Below, piece after piece: positions 45,327 through 56,807 of a stretch of 64,000 bases of DNA; position 1 is the stretch's first letter, and every line of letters starts with the position of its first letter. The stretch lies in contig CM059584.1 of assembly GCA_030407085.1 (NCBI GenBank), positions 139,800,001 through 139,864,000 of the forward strand, in the 5' to 3' direction. Under the pieces are notes generated by a model, which saw only the letters and a list, made by a program, of their open reading frames with translations, was not told where the DNA came from and searched no databases. The position numbers were made by a program, and so were the translations under genes. Source of the DNA: Trichopria drosophilae (taxonomy: Eukaryota > Arthropoda > Insecta > Hymenoptera > Diapriidae).

Positions 45327-45706
45327 TTCAAAATGGCCGATCCAATATGGCGGCTTTTTCACGCATTTTTAATGTTTTTTTAATTTTTGTGTATGTTTTT
45401 AGTACCTGACGCTTACTTTTTGTTGGCTGGAAATATTATGTTTTTATTATAATATGGATTTATTATGTATATCTCAGTTTGATATCGATTATGTAAGAAA
45501 ATAACAATAATACAAGATGATATGGAATTAAAAATTGTAGAAAATATTCTATTTTCATTCATAATCGATATCAAACTGAGATAAATATAATAAATCTATT
45601 GAAAAATAAATGTCGTGGACTAAAAAACATAAAAAAAATGAAAAAATAAAAACGCAAAAAATGCGTATCAAAGCCTCCATATTGGATCAGCCATTTTGAA
45701 TTTTGA
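45327..45706. repeat. Fold-back with TGGCCGATCCAATATGGCGG arm
   Basis: Left TTCAAAATGGCCGATCCAA and ATCTCAGTTTGATATCGATT; right AATCGATATCAAACTGAGAT and ATTGGATCAGCCATTTTGAA. Loop about 60 bp. Confidence 0.88.
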
Positions 45707-46724
45707 CATTCTGCGTCGCTTAAATTTTAGTTGAGGTTATTATTCCACAGGATCCAGACGATTGTGCCAATCCCACAACATTATTAGCCAGTACGTTATA
45801 CAATTAAACAAAAATTTTAAAAACACGTTTTTTTTTGTAAATTAGCCGCCATTCTAAACAAATCAAACCTGATAGAACAAAACTAATAGCAGATTTGAAA
45901 AGTACGGACAAAAGTACGTCAGAAAATTTGGTTTTAACATTTTTTGCTTCTTATTACACAGATAAATATTCACTTGAAAATAACAAAATAACTTCAGGCT
46001 TAAATTAAGTCTCACTTGATTATGAATTTAAGATGTAACAATTTTAAGATTTATTTTTTGCGTGAAAGAGAAAGAAACTTCTGTTTGCACGAATCTTTGA
46101 TGACAATAAATGTACACTTTTTTTCTGTGTTCTTTGTTTTCAAAAATCCACGACACACTTTTTCAACAAAAATACAAACAAAATGTCGGTTTATTTTGTC
46201 CAACGAACGTTTCGAAACAATGAAAACAAATATGGAAGATTTTTTTCGCGTCAACAAAATCATGAGGTGAGAATTTTTTTCATAGTTTCCAAGGGTGAAG
46301 TATTGTTTATATGCGTCGTTGTAAGTTAAAAATTCAAAATTCGACTGGGGAATTATGAAATTCTATATTTCTTAACATGGGGAGGAAAATAGACAAGCTT
46401 CTCCTCAAGTGTTTGCCAACGGCAAAAATGTCAAGCAAGTAAGGAATGCTCGTCTGCTTTTCTTTCCCGAGGGGGTAGAATATGATTTTTCTGCCGAAAT
46501 GCACCAAAAGTAAGCGTTCAAAACAAAGCAAAACGCTCACTTTCTGATTTATACACACAGACAAAAAAAATTTGATCACAATTTGAACATGCTGAAAATA
46601 AGTATGGGTGATTCTGTCAAAAAAGCAAAAGCCGCGTTCATGGCATTTTTCCCAAAAATTATTTAAAATTAAAAATAAAACATGTGATTGTTTATGTTTT
46701 GTGATAATTTATATAATATTATTT
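45707..46724. other. Intergenic, no gene seen
   Basis: AT-rich. Overlapping frames on both strands at 46016-46270 are low-complexity and have no recognisable domain. Confidence 0.4.
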
Positions 46725-46870
46725 TACGTAGACTTTTGTGAACCCACATGAGACTAAATCGCGACGGGACCTACAGCCTGAGCTTTGGCGTTATTAGACA
46801 CTTATAAAAAAATACAGAGGTGTCCCGATGACAGATGGCAGAGGCCGGGATCGAACCAGGGTTTGTACAA
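46725..46870 (-). mobile_element. tRNA-derived SINE fragment
   Basis: On the minus strand a perfect B box GGTTCGATCCC (46857-46847) is followed by GGCCTCTGCCATCTGTCATC and GGGACACCTCTG, then a non-tRNA body. The A box is missing, so the copy is 5'-truncated or diverged. Confidence 0.4.
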
Positions 46871-46959
46871 CATGTGATTGTATTTGTCATGATTCAATAA
46901 GAATATATACAAAAAAAACAATGGAAAGTGTATTATTATTCGAAATAATCAAGTATATG

Positions 46960-47260
46960 TGGTTTAAAAACTGTGATAACCGATCGTAAATCAAATTTTA
47001 TTCTTAAAGATGTATATTACCTTTTCTCCCGCCTGTGTCAGAATGGTAGATCGGTCAAAACTGGTCAGAACGAAACGATCGGGTCAGAATGCCTGATTCC
47101 ACGCTTGGAAAGTAGCAGATTCCGCAACAGACATCAGCGCGCATGCGCAATTAGCATGGAAAGGGTGCGCGCGCGTGTTCACTTCAAGCAGGGGTTGTTC
47201 GTGACGCTTACCCCGCGCTTGGCTTGGGTGAAATCGCAGCTTTCCTCCCTTGCAGCATAA
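46960..47260. promoter_or_regulatory. CpG-richer segment with NRF-1-like palindrome
   Basis: Locally GC-rich, with CGCGCATGCGCAA at about 47138-47150, close to the NRF-1 consensus YGCGCAYGCGCR, and a second GTGCGCGCGCGTG run at about 47165. No gene could be attached, so promoter identity is a guess. Confidence 0.25.
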
Positions 47261-47262
47261 TA

Positions 47263-47522
47263 CAGTAGACGCTCGATATAAGAACTACGTCCGTTCCGAG
47301 CTTCCCCGCCAAGCGCCGATATAAGAACCATTGGAGGGGAATTGATGCTTCCCCTTCTCTTGTATGCTTAGGTGGGCTCGACGGAATGCGCGGAACGGCT
47401 AGCCAGCGAAAAGTGTATGGAGGGGATACATCTCGAATGTTCGTGGGCACTGTAATGATAAAAAAAGTGTTCTTATACCGATCGGTTCTTATAGCGATGG
47501 TCCTTATATCGAGCGTCTGCTG
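47263..47522. mobile_element. TA-flanked pogo-like short element (CAGTAGACGCTCGAT ends)
   Basis: Left CAGTAGACGCTCGATATAAG and right CTTATATCGAGCGTCTGCTG, TA on both sides; inner GATATAAGAACC / GGTTCTTATA pair. It is followed immediately, sharing the same TA, by the next element. Confidence 0.88.
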
Positions 47523-47524
47523 TA

Positions 47525-48300
47525 CAGTAGAGTCCCGGTATAATTGCGTCTCGGTATATTTGCGTCCCAGCATATTTGCCCGGTTCCGTCTCGTTACATT
47601 CAGCAGTTGCCACTGTATACACAGAGAGAACGAAAAAGATTAATGGAACCATTTTAGAAAAGTAAAATACGTGATTATAAAAAAATGGTTAAATTAACCA
47701 TTTCCACAGTAAAACAAAACAAAACATTGTTCCGTTTACTATTTCCAGATACGTCAATATGCATAGCACATAACCTCAAATGTACCAAACTTTATAGTTA
47801 AATTGTCACTCGAAATATTCTTCACTAGAAAAATAGATATAGTAAAACTGATTAATCGAAAATTACTACTTATAATCAGAGATTATAATCTCTGTTATAA
47901 TCATAAAAAGTAAGTATTTTATGTTACATTTTACATTATTATGAATTATAAAAATAAGATACTATCAACTACAACTTTTCTCGATGTGAATTGTACTACA
48001 TATTATGAAATGTTATAATCATTTCTACCTTTTCTTCAGGGTTCCATTAACCTCTTTTTTTTCTCTGTGTAAGTAGAGTCCCGGTATATTTATCCACGCG
48101 TTTCCTCGCTTTCCCCTCTCGTCTCGTTATATTTATCAAAAGAAAGGGACGTGGCTTCTCCCACTCTCCTTAGAGGCGTTATGTTCGTGACGTCATAGCA
48201 GGCCCATCCTGAGACCGCAACCCGCAAGGTGGGGGAACAGAAAGCGGCGACAGGCAAATATAACGGGACGGAACCAGGCAAAAATGTTAGGACGCAAATT
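47525..48300. mobile_element. pogo-like short element (CAGTAGAGTCCCGG end) split by a nested insertion
   Basis: Left CAGTAGAGTCCCGGTATAAT with inner GTATATTTGCGTCCC repeats; right part ends GGAACCAGGCAAAAATG, then GGACGCAAATTATA, mirroring the left inner sequence. The element at 47620-48069 interrupts it, and a second AGTAGAGTCCCGGTATAT start follows that insertion at 48072. The right tip is lost at the LINE tail. Confidence 0.65.
47620..48069. mobile_element. Short element with CACAGAGAGAA ends (copy 3)
   Basis: CACAGAGAGAACGAAAAAG at the left and CTCTTTTTTTTCTCTGTG at the right, TA on both sides; internal TTAATGGAACCATTTT mirrored by GGTTCCATTAACC. Longer than copies 1 and 2. Confidence 0.8.
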
Positions 48301-50078
48301 ATAATAATAATAATAAAATATTTATTTCATTTTCATTTGCTACAATTAAATATTACAAAAATATAGTGAATCTCAGCACTCCAATCAGCAATATTATTAG
48401 CTGTTTGAGTATAATGTCACTCACAAGGCAAAGCCTGTCTGCGAGTGGAGTGTATGCGTGTGCATACTCCTATGCATGCGTACATACATCAACACACACG
48501 TATATATATATATATATAAGATTAACATCTAATATACCTAACCGTAATATATCATCTATCATCTCTCTTCAAATATCACAGTACAAATCTCACTAATATA
48601 GCAAGAACGAGCTAAAATTATCACAACAAATATATAAAGAAATTGAAGTTTTTCTCATTCAAAGAGTCTGTGGCATATTTCGCGAGGCTGTTTCAGAATT
48701 ATTTCACGTATTTTTTTTTTAATTTGTTATCAATCACTAGTGTATCTTTTACATATGCATTATAAAATTTCGAGCCTAAATACATAAAGTTTCTACGCGA
48801 TACACTTTTTGTTCTGTGTGGAATCACTGCAATTCCTTGTTGTTTCTGACGAGTGTTTTTAACATGATCTACCAGACGAATTTTATTGTTTTTTAAACAA
48901 TAGCTTAATGCAGCTTCCGCGTACTTCTGTTTAATATCCATCATTTTTGTTTCGCTAAATAGCTGATCTGAGGGATATCTCTGCCTTTTGTTAAAGATTA
49001 ATTTAAGAGCTTTCTTTTGCATTTTTTCACTCTATCGACATGCACATTACAGGCTCCACCCCAGCCAACAATGCCATAGAATAGAATGGATGAAAACAAC
49101 GCATGATAAACCATCCTCAGATCAGATATAACTAATATCGGTGTTAGTCTAGTAAGGACAAAAAGTACATAGTTAAGTTTTTTAGCCATCTGTGTAATGT
49201 CATAGTCCCATTTCAAATGTGAGTCTATTTCCACACCCAAGTATTTGGTATGACTTTCCCTACGCAGTTTTAGGCAATTGCAATTAACTGTTTGTGAACA
49301 TGCAACACGTTCGTAATGAATATTTAAATTATTCGGTATGCTGTCTAGGTAGCATCCAAAAGGAACAAAAACCGTTTTGGAGGTATTGACAGTCAGTTTT
49401 CCCCAAACCAAGCTTGTACAATTTGAAAGTCATATTCTGCAGATTTTATTGTATCATAATTTCTGTTTGACTATCAACACAGTGTCATCTGCAAAAGCCA
49501 AAATTTTGCCTTGTAGTTGGAGTTCAAATAAATCGTTTAGATATACAATAAATAATAAGGGACCCAGTATTGACCCTTGTGGTACACCTTGCATAATTTC
49601 CTCTGTGTCATTATTTGCATTACATATTCTTACGCTCTGTGTTCCATCTGTCAAATAACTGCTCATAAGGTCCAAGACCCGACCCCTAAATCCATATCGT
49701 TCTAATTTCTGTAATAATATTTTATGATCCAGGGTATCAAATGCCTTGGCTAAATCTATGAAGATAGCCAAGCTTCGCTCATTTTTTTCTAATGCTAGAG
49801 ATATTTCTTCTGTCAGTGTAGCTATGGCATCTTCAGTAGATTTACCTTCACAAAAGCCAAATTGATTTTTATGAAGTCCACCAATTTTATGAAAATATTT
49901 TACTATTCTGTCTTTTAAGCAGGCCTCAAAGATTTTTGGAAATGCTGGTAATAAAGATATCGGTCTATAATTGGTTATTTCTAATGGATCACCGGTTTTA
50001 TAAATAGGAACAACAACTGCATGTTTAAAATACTTTGGACAGACTCCATTACTGAATGAGAGATTTATTATATAACTT
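48301..50078 (-). mobile_element. 5'-truncated LINE with nearly intact reverse transcriptase
   Basis: Minus strand from about 50078: VVVPIYKTGDPLEITNYRPI, FIDLAKAFDTLDHKILLQ (catalytic Asp motif A, about 49760), MQGVPQGSILGPLLFIVYLN (motif B), then FADDT near 49485. After one frame shift near 49400-49450 it continues with KLTVNTSKTVFVPFG, KYLGVEIDSHLKWD, and after another near 49010 with MQKKALKLIFNKRQRYPSD. The 3' side ends in (ATT)n at 48301-48316. This is a Jockey/CR1-like non-LTR element lacking the endonuclease and ORF1. Confidence 0.9.
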
Positions 50079-51999
50079 ATTATTATGGTTATTTATTATT
50101 ATTCTTATATAACTTATTATATTATTTATTATGCTAAAAAAAATAATTTTTTGTTTGCTTTACGTCACACTTTTTTCCTATGGTGCAAATGTTTAATCGG
50201 TCAATTTGGATTGACAAACCATCCTTGTAACTTAGTTTTAAGGGACGACCTCATTCACGAGGGCTACGAAATAAAAATTGTTTTTCAATAAATTGCACTA
50301 TTTAATCATGATCCATTTTGTAAACGAAAACTAGTACAATTTCGCATAGATAAACAAATGCCGCCATATTCATGTCCGTGCACACACAGGCAAATATATT
50401 TTGATTCATTACATTCCAAACAAAGCAAACAATATTTATGTATATAGTAATTATGTGCATGGTAATAAAAATATAGTTAGCAGGCAACTTCTTATGCTGA
50501 ACAACAATGAAAATATCCTCGAAAACTAAACTGAGAACTAATAGTTATTTTTGTTATAGTTAATTAAAATGACCTTTACGTCCGTGATGTCAACATAATT
50601 TTTTTATTCAGTAAATGTGTAAAATGGCCATTTTATGCATTCTCAATCAAAAAATTAGTTAAACCTCTGCAGTCTTAAATGTTTAAAAGCCTAAGTACCG
50701 CCACTATGTTTATTATATGTAAATAGAGTCGACAAAACGATTACAATATGATCTACGCGCCCAAGGATGATATTGTTGATGTGCTATAGGAAAAACTGAT
50801 TTTTCTTGCGAGTTACGTTTCGACAACCTATAATTGAAGTGCTCTCATTTCAAGACTATGCGACGCACACACTTCTAACATCTCAAAATTTTTTATTTCT
50901 TGTTAAATATAAAAATATGTTTATATTTTCTAATCTAAGAAGACGGCGCGCTTTTAAAACTGTTAACATTGAAAATATTTTAAAAATACAAAAATGTTAT
51001 TACACATTTTGTTGGTACAGTAGGGTACAGTAACAACCTTCTGATAAGCAGCAAATGGATTTCTCAATAAAGAAAAGTTGCATAATTAAATAACGAAGCT
51101 AATTCAATTGGATTTAGTTCGATAACTATCACGGCGTCCAAGAAAAACAGTTAAGAGTACATATTTTTTAAGCAATATTTACGTCAAATTTGTCAATTTA
51201 CTTGCATTTGTCTTCTTAAAATCACTTCAAAATCTCAGCTATCGGGCTAATACTTCACAGGCACCAATATTTATAATATTTTACACCGCACATTTATTCC
51301 AATATAAATATAAATTACCTCTTCTCTCATGTATAGTTTAAAAGTTTTGTGGATTTGCCCATAACTTTTAGCTATTCTATATTTAAGTGGCCCCTCAACA
51401 GAAAGTGGTAAAATATTTAAAAATCGATTTTCTACAATAAAATTTTTTTTGTGCATCATCATGATTCCCACTCCGACATTGGTCACTAAAACACGTAATA
51501 AATGTAAACAAATGTATTAAATACACCATGCAAAGGTAAACAATGCTTGCAATATTAATGGGCTCAAATGATCCTGCGAGATAGAATAAAGAAAAGAAAT
51601 TATTCACCACAAGTACGATTTTCAGTTCCGCAGTCATCATCAACAGAATGAAAATTCCACTCCGGTAAATTCTCAATTCTTATACGTAAATGATAAATTT
51701 TATTAATAACGCGGTGTGACAAAATACAAAAATCTAAATATACTTTTAAAGGGACATAGCAGACCTAACAGGACAGGAAAAACTGTGAAGAATGATATGG
51801 TTATTTTTCTTATATACCCTCAAAATCTCATTTTATACTTAAAAAGCGTTTTTTTAAATATAGACTCTTCTCAATTTCCATTCGGCCCGTCAAATTTACG
51901 GCCTAGGATCGAAAAGTACGATTTTTAAATGTTAAGCAGTAACTCACAACTTCAGTAATTTGTATTAAATTTTAACGTTTCTTCTTTATTCAGGAAGGA
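50079..51999. other. Intergenic, no gene firmly supported
   Basis: AT-rich. A minus-strand open segment at 51485-51319 between a TGTTTTAG acceptor and a GTAATT donor is discussed as a finding. Other frames show no family features. Confidence 0.4.
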
Positions 52000-52385
52000 A
52001 TTTTTTTCCAAAAGTTGATAGTTTTCGAGAAAGAAAAATCTTAAACTATAATATTTGAAATTGATTTCCTCGAAAACTATCAACTTTTGGAAAGAATTGC
52101 AAAGAACAAAAAACTCTTAGAATTTATCAGAGAATGCACTAAATTTTGTTCAGAATTTTTCGTAAATAAATTACAATTTTGAAAAAAATTTTGAAAAAAA
52201 ATTTCTCAAAACTTCATTTAAAAAATCTGAAAAAAATCCACTATATTTCTCAATGAATTCTAAGAACTTTTCATTCTCAACATTTTTCTGAAAAAGCTCG
52301 TAGCTTTTGAGTTAGATCGTCCCGAAATTTTTCAACAAAATTTTAACTGAGAACCGCCATTTTGAAGCCGCCATTTTGAATGGTG
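52000..52385. repeat. Relative of the 39.0-40.2 kb fold-back
   Basis: CCAAAAGTTGATAGTTTTCG (52008) is mirrored by CGAAAACTATCAACTTTTGG (52073); the following TTGCAAAGAACAAAAAACTC and GAGTTAGATCGTCCCGAAAT segments follow the right arm of the fold-back in PARP16 intron 3. It ends in two CCGCCATTTTGAA copies at about 52355-52380. Confidence 0.75.
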
Positions 52386-52929
52386 AATTAATAACCATCC
52401 TCTCTTTTAGTGTAACTAATTACTCCACCAGATACAGAGACTTAGCTTGTTTCGAACACGCTTTCCTGTTCAAAAATACGATTATTTGAAGAAATTTTTT
52501 CAAAATTCACAATTTTTTTATGTTTAAACCTTCATAGTAAAAAAAATGGCGGCAGATATGGTCAATCTGAAACCGGATTTAGAAAGTCCGAGAAAAAATA
52601 CAATAGGTATGTTATATCAAAACGGTTGAGGGATTTTTTTTCTAAGAAAGCACCTGATGAAAAGAAGTCAAAATTTACGGCATTTCAGGACGAAACGGGT
52701 TAATTGCAACTCGTTTGTAGTAGCCTTAATTCCAGTAACGGTCGTTCCGAAAGTTGGTTTTGGCGCTGAAACCACCATTTTGTTGTTAAAATAGAAGAGG
52801 ACCTTTACCAATCAGTTATTAATCTGAGTTTTTATATTTGCCTGGTTATAATGTACGTTAAAAAAGCCTGTCTTAATTTCAACCACGTACCAGAACACAT
52901 GTTAAATAATAGGATATTTCACACGATGT
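52386..52929. other. Intergenic, no gene seen
   Basis: Contains an AAAAATGGCGGCAGATATGG motif near 52543 and otherwise unique sequence. Confidence 0.4.
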
Positions 52930-54520
52930 TCCCCAAATGAATCTGAGAAAGACAGGTATATTTAAATCGTATGCACTGTTCTCCACAATATCATCCTGTT
53001 TTTCCCAATCGTTTTGGGTTTCTAGATTTATGTTCAATGGCGGATCGGCTCATATTTTCGCGCTCTTTCTAGGTCTCTTACTTACTTCATGGTTTGCTCG
53101 GGTTTTATCTCTAGTCTGTTATCGCTCTCTTTGCATCGGCGAGGATTAGAGAAGGACAAAATCCGGAGAATGTGAAAACAAGATAGAAGTCGCGACGGCG
53201 CAGCAACACCCAATAGGGAATTTCGTGATGAATATCAATACGTGAAGTGAAAGTGAAGAACAATATATTTTTGAAATGGATACGCGCTATTTTCGGTGTT
53301 TAGCAATCTATAACAAAAATTAACGCGTAAGTGATTACGTTCGAATCGATGTTCTCCAGTAAGCCGATTTTCAAGAACACGAAATACAGTAAAAGTGTTA
53401 GATAACGTCTGTAAACTCGTCGAAAAAAAGTGCTTTGCATTATACTCCAAACAAGTTTTCGGCGAATTCTGTTCGAAAGTTAAAAAAAAAAAAACTTGAG
53501 TGCATACAAACGAAGAGATGAATTTTTGGATAACACTTTCCCTACATCAGGTAAGTCCATCTCTCTCCAACTTACTTGGGGAACTACCTTAAAGTTCGTC
53601 CCATCAACTGACATGGGATCCGGTGTGAGCATTCGCAAAAATAAATACAAAACAAATTTTCTTATTTTGCGACAACAATAAAAAACATTAGATAATTTTC
53701 GACTGGATAACGATCTACATTTCAGTAAATTTTAATTTTGAGTCGAAAATTGCCGTGCAAATTTTCCACGAGCTGGACCGATCGAGGTCGGTCGGTAATA
53801 CAGATTCGCGATCCCTGCGCGGTTGAGCGCGAGATCGATGTTTTATATCCAGGGATTTTTTTGCTAGTCGATTGTCGGCCTGCGACTCAATGTCATGCTT
53901 CAAGGTAAACTATCAATGACGTCAGTGTACGTCACTTAACAAGTGGGAGTGGATGGATGGAAGTCGGCAGCCGCGTTGGTTTTTGCGATCCGCAGCCGAA
54001 ATTCGCGCCCGAGCCACGGGGTTCGAAAATGTTGTGCGTCCCGCCTCGGTGCAGTGCTACGGAGTAGATCCTCGTTGATACCGAGCGCCCTCCTGGTGAC
54101 CCTTCGCGTCCCTCCGCACGTGCTTTTCTCTCTCGATCTCTCGCACTCGCGCTACATGGAAAATCACTGAAATACCCGTGCGCATGTCCGCGCCCGATGA
54201 CGTCACGAAAATTGTGGTTTTGATCAAGCACGGCGTTTTTTTTTTTTATCGCCCGACAACAATGTTGCAGAACGAAGTGAAGTAAATCCGGCGCCTGTAA
54301 CCAGGGGGAAGGACTCACCGGCGAGAACCGTGAGTACCAACTTTCGCGACTCCTCCGTCGCCTTACCTATCCGCTTGAGCGCTGCTCCTCTGCAGTCTGT
54401 TTGGATGTGGCCTTCGCACGCACGGGCGCAGGCACTTAGGGACACGCATTCTTTTTTTTTTTCAATCCACTCCGACAACCATCGGTCCAGATGCAATTTC
54501 ATGCCTACCTATAGTAAAGA
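52930..54520. promoter_or_regulatory. CpG-richer promoter-like region, possibly bidirectional
   Basis: GC content rises sharply, with CpG-dense runs at 53750-54350, CTCTCTCGATCTCTCGCACT-type GA/CT motifs near 54130, and a minus-strand GTGAGT donor after CTCGCCG at about 54319. This is what insect first exons and promoters look like, but no protein family is recognisable in any frame. A minus-strand frame at 54502-54320 opens with ATG and ends at that donor; it may be 5' UTR. Confidence 0.3.
53518..53550 (+). CDS. Candidate first coding exon (unidentified gene)
   Basis: ATG in the context GAAGAGATGAAT encodes MNFWITLSLHQ and is followed by CAG then GTAAGT, an ideal donor. It lies at the start of the CpG-richer region. 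The peptide resembles the start of a signal sequence, but 11 residues prove nothing and no downstream exon is identified with confidence. Confidence 0.22.
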
Positions 54521-54767
54521 GATCCTAGGCCGAAGGTCGAATAGCACCTCGACACTTACGGACCAACCGGTTCCACTTGGCGATATATTGATCTTGTCAC
54601 CAGCTGACATTTGTCGAAACTTACTAATTATCCGGTACCCTCTTCGCTGTCGACACGAAAAGCAGAATAAGTGACACTGGTACCATGCACCCTTCTCGTC
54701 TCTAGAAATTTTAGGATACAATTTATCGATGATCCGAATCATGAAGGGTTAAATCAACCACATTAAA

Positions 54768-56101
54768 TGACACCGCAATTTTATACCAAGGTATTACATG
54801 GGAAAAACTAATTAATAAAGTTAAAAGCACATTCCCTGTTGTTATCAAGTGGTTCGATAAAAACATCTTAACTGTCAATATAAAAAAGACAAAACTTTGA
54901 CACATTGCCTTTTGCTGATCCAAACTATACACTCAGAGTTTCGAATGCTTTCTACGTACCAGTTCATCCTAGGATATACGCTGCAAATTCGCCTATACCC
55001 AGAATGTGCACAATGTTTAACTTGCTACAACGTCAGAGAAATGTCAACTTGCTTGAAATGGGCAATATGCAGTTAACAACAATCAGCGCGAGAATAAGAT
55101 CGTTCTACTATCGTTTTTGAATAGTGATTAATGTAAAAAATTTTTCGTCTTTTTCTTTAGTATGTTATATTTTGTGAATATTCTTTTTATATATCTTTAT
55201 TACTTGTGTTGTTATATGCCACTATATATTTTGTATTTTTCATGTATATAAAGGGCTCTGTCCGTTTATTAAATAAAATAAATAAATAAATAAACTTACC
55301 TTTAATAAATAATATTACGTTCGATGTTAATGGAAATTGCATAGAAATCCAAAGAGTTAACTCTATTAAATATCTAGGCATAACTGTTGATAGTCATCTG
55401 AGATGGAGCATGTAACTGCGATTACCAAAAAACTAAGGCATTTACCATACATTTTCACAAAATTGCGAAATTTTTTAAATTTAAAACAACTACGGCAAAT
55501 TTACTATGCGCTATTTGACTCGATAACAAGGTATGCCATAATTGTTTGGGGTGGTACATTTAACAATGTAGTAAAACCCTTAGAAGTCCTGCAGAAAAGA
55601 ATTATTAAACGGATATATAACAAAAACAACTTGTTTCCAACAAATGAATTAGTAATATTCTGGATATACGGAAAACCTTCTGTTATGAAGCTGCTCTGTA
55701 TCTAATCAAAGATAAATCCATAATTTTTAGCACAAATTCCAAAACGATCTGAAACTATTGGGCAAAGAGCATATGATTATATAGGACTCTAAATTTTAAA
55801 TGTACTACATTAAGAAAACCATTGTAATACATATTAAGGAAACAAATATCACTGCAAAACATCTGTTCCAATAATCGATAGGCATTCACTAAGTTGTCAT
55901 ATTATATAAAATGTTATGTTTCGTATTTTATTTTAGATTTAGTTTTAGTTTTCTTTTCGTTTTTCTATTTATATGTTGCGAGCAGTTATGTTAACTGCAT
56001 TTCAGGGCGCGGACAAGGATAACACTCATGTTATACTTTTGCGGTTCTTACTTTCAATGTAATTATGTATAGAATTCACCTGAAATAAATATTATTATTA
56101 T
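54768..56101 (+). mobile_element. Decayed LINE inserted in the fold-back arm
   Basis: Plus-strand translation gives GITWEKLINKVKSTFPVVIK and WFDKNILTVNIKKTK, then after a nested insertion IQRVNSIKYLGITVDSHLR and (55403-55705) AITKKLRHLPYIFTKLRNF, ALFDSITRYAIIVWGGTFN and VLQKRIIKRIYNKNNLFPT. These are reverse transcriptase thumb and C-terminal segments, broken by frameshifts. It ends in (ATT)n at 56086-56101. ATTAAA flanks both sides, a likely target duplication. Confidence 0.85.
54905..55290 (+). mobile_element. Nested LINE 3' end with AAAT tail
   Basis: Encodes a C-terminal segment LRVSNAFYVPVHPRIYAAN, SARIRSFYYRF and stop, then a 3' UTR ending GTCCGTTTATTAAATAAA and (AAAT)n. It interrupts the reverse transcriptase frame of the surrounding LINE and is a different, younger copy in the same strand sense. 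Confidence 0.7.
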
Positions 56102-56132
56102 TATTAAAATAAAGAAAATTATTTTTCATTCT

Positions 56133-56161
56133 GACGTTTCAACATCACATGTCATCTTCAG
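56133..56161 (-). other. Hammerhead-like core, left arm
   Basis: Minus strand CTGAAGA, then TGACATGTGATGTT able to form a weak stem II (GACA with TGTT), GAAAC and GTC. No room for stem III in the monomer, so only a dimeric form could close it. Confidence 0.35.
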
Positions 56162-56572
56162 GCTTCAGGCATTCACACAGCTGCAAAAAGACGATTTTTT
56201 GTCAAATGTAGATCCTACGATATTATTCCACTACATCTGATTAGGATTACAAACAACAGCAAAAATATTACGATCCACAGTGTCTCTAGTAGAAAGAGAC
56301 TAAAAACATCTATCGTTCGTTTACAAAAACAACTTTTGAAAATAGAAATTGAAGACGCCTGTATACATATCCAATTTATGGAAAGAGAAAAAGAAGGAAT
56401 TATATTCAATTTGACAATGCGGTAAAATGTCTTTACTGTGTAACCATTCTTTTCTCTTATTTTTTAATTTGTATTGTATCGAATCGTCGGGAGTGAAACA
56501 TGTTTTTTGCTCTGTCGATTTTTTGACTTTTGCTGTTTTATTGTAAATTGTCTATTCCTGTAAAAGAATGTA

Positions 56573-56750
56573 CAGTAGGACCTCTCTTATTCTAATTTTC
56601 CCCTTACCCCCACTTACTTTTCTTATGAGCTTGTGATTCGTGGACAATATTTTTCTTTGACTTTTCGTGTGATAGTAGGGGAACGATTAGAATAAGAGAG
56701 GCTGGACAATTAGAATAAGAAAGGCAATTAGAATAAGAGAGGTCCTACTG
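56573..56750. mobile_element. TA-flanked pogo-like short element, same family as 36422-36602
   Basis: Ends CAGTAGGACCTCTCTTATTC and GAATAAGAGAGGTCCTACTG; TA on both sides; inner GGGGAACGATTAGAATAAG. It sits in the loop of the fold-back 54665-56945. Confidence 0.9.
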
Positions 56751-56775
56751 TAATTATATAATTTTTTTGTAGTCT

Positions 56776-56807
56776 CTGAAGATGACATCATGTGCTGTTG
56801 AAACGTC
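56776..56807 (+). other. Hammerhead-like core, right arm
   Basis: CTGAAGA (56776-56782), TGACATCATGTGCTGTT, GAAAC (56800-56804), GTC. Compared with the left arm, several bases between the boxes differ while the CTGAAGA and GAAACGTC boxes are intact in both. Confidence 0.35.

Noticed and set aside
53932..54674. Several overlapping frames of 75-128 codons on both strands
   Set aside because: The frames overlap on opposite strands in CpG-rich DNA, with no recognisable domains; retained only as a promoter-like region.
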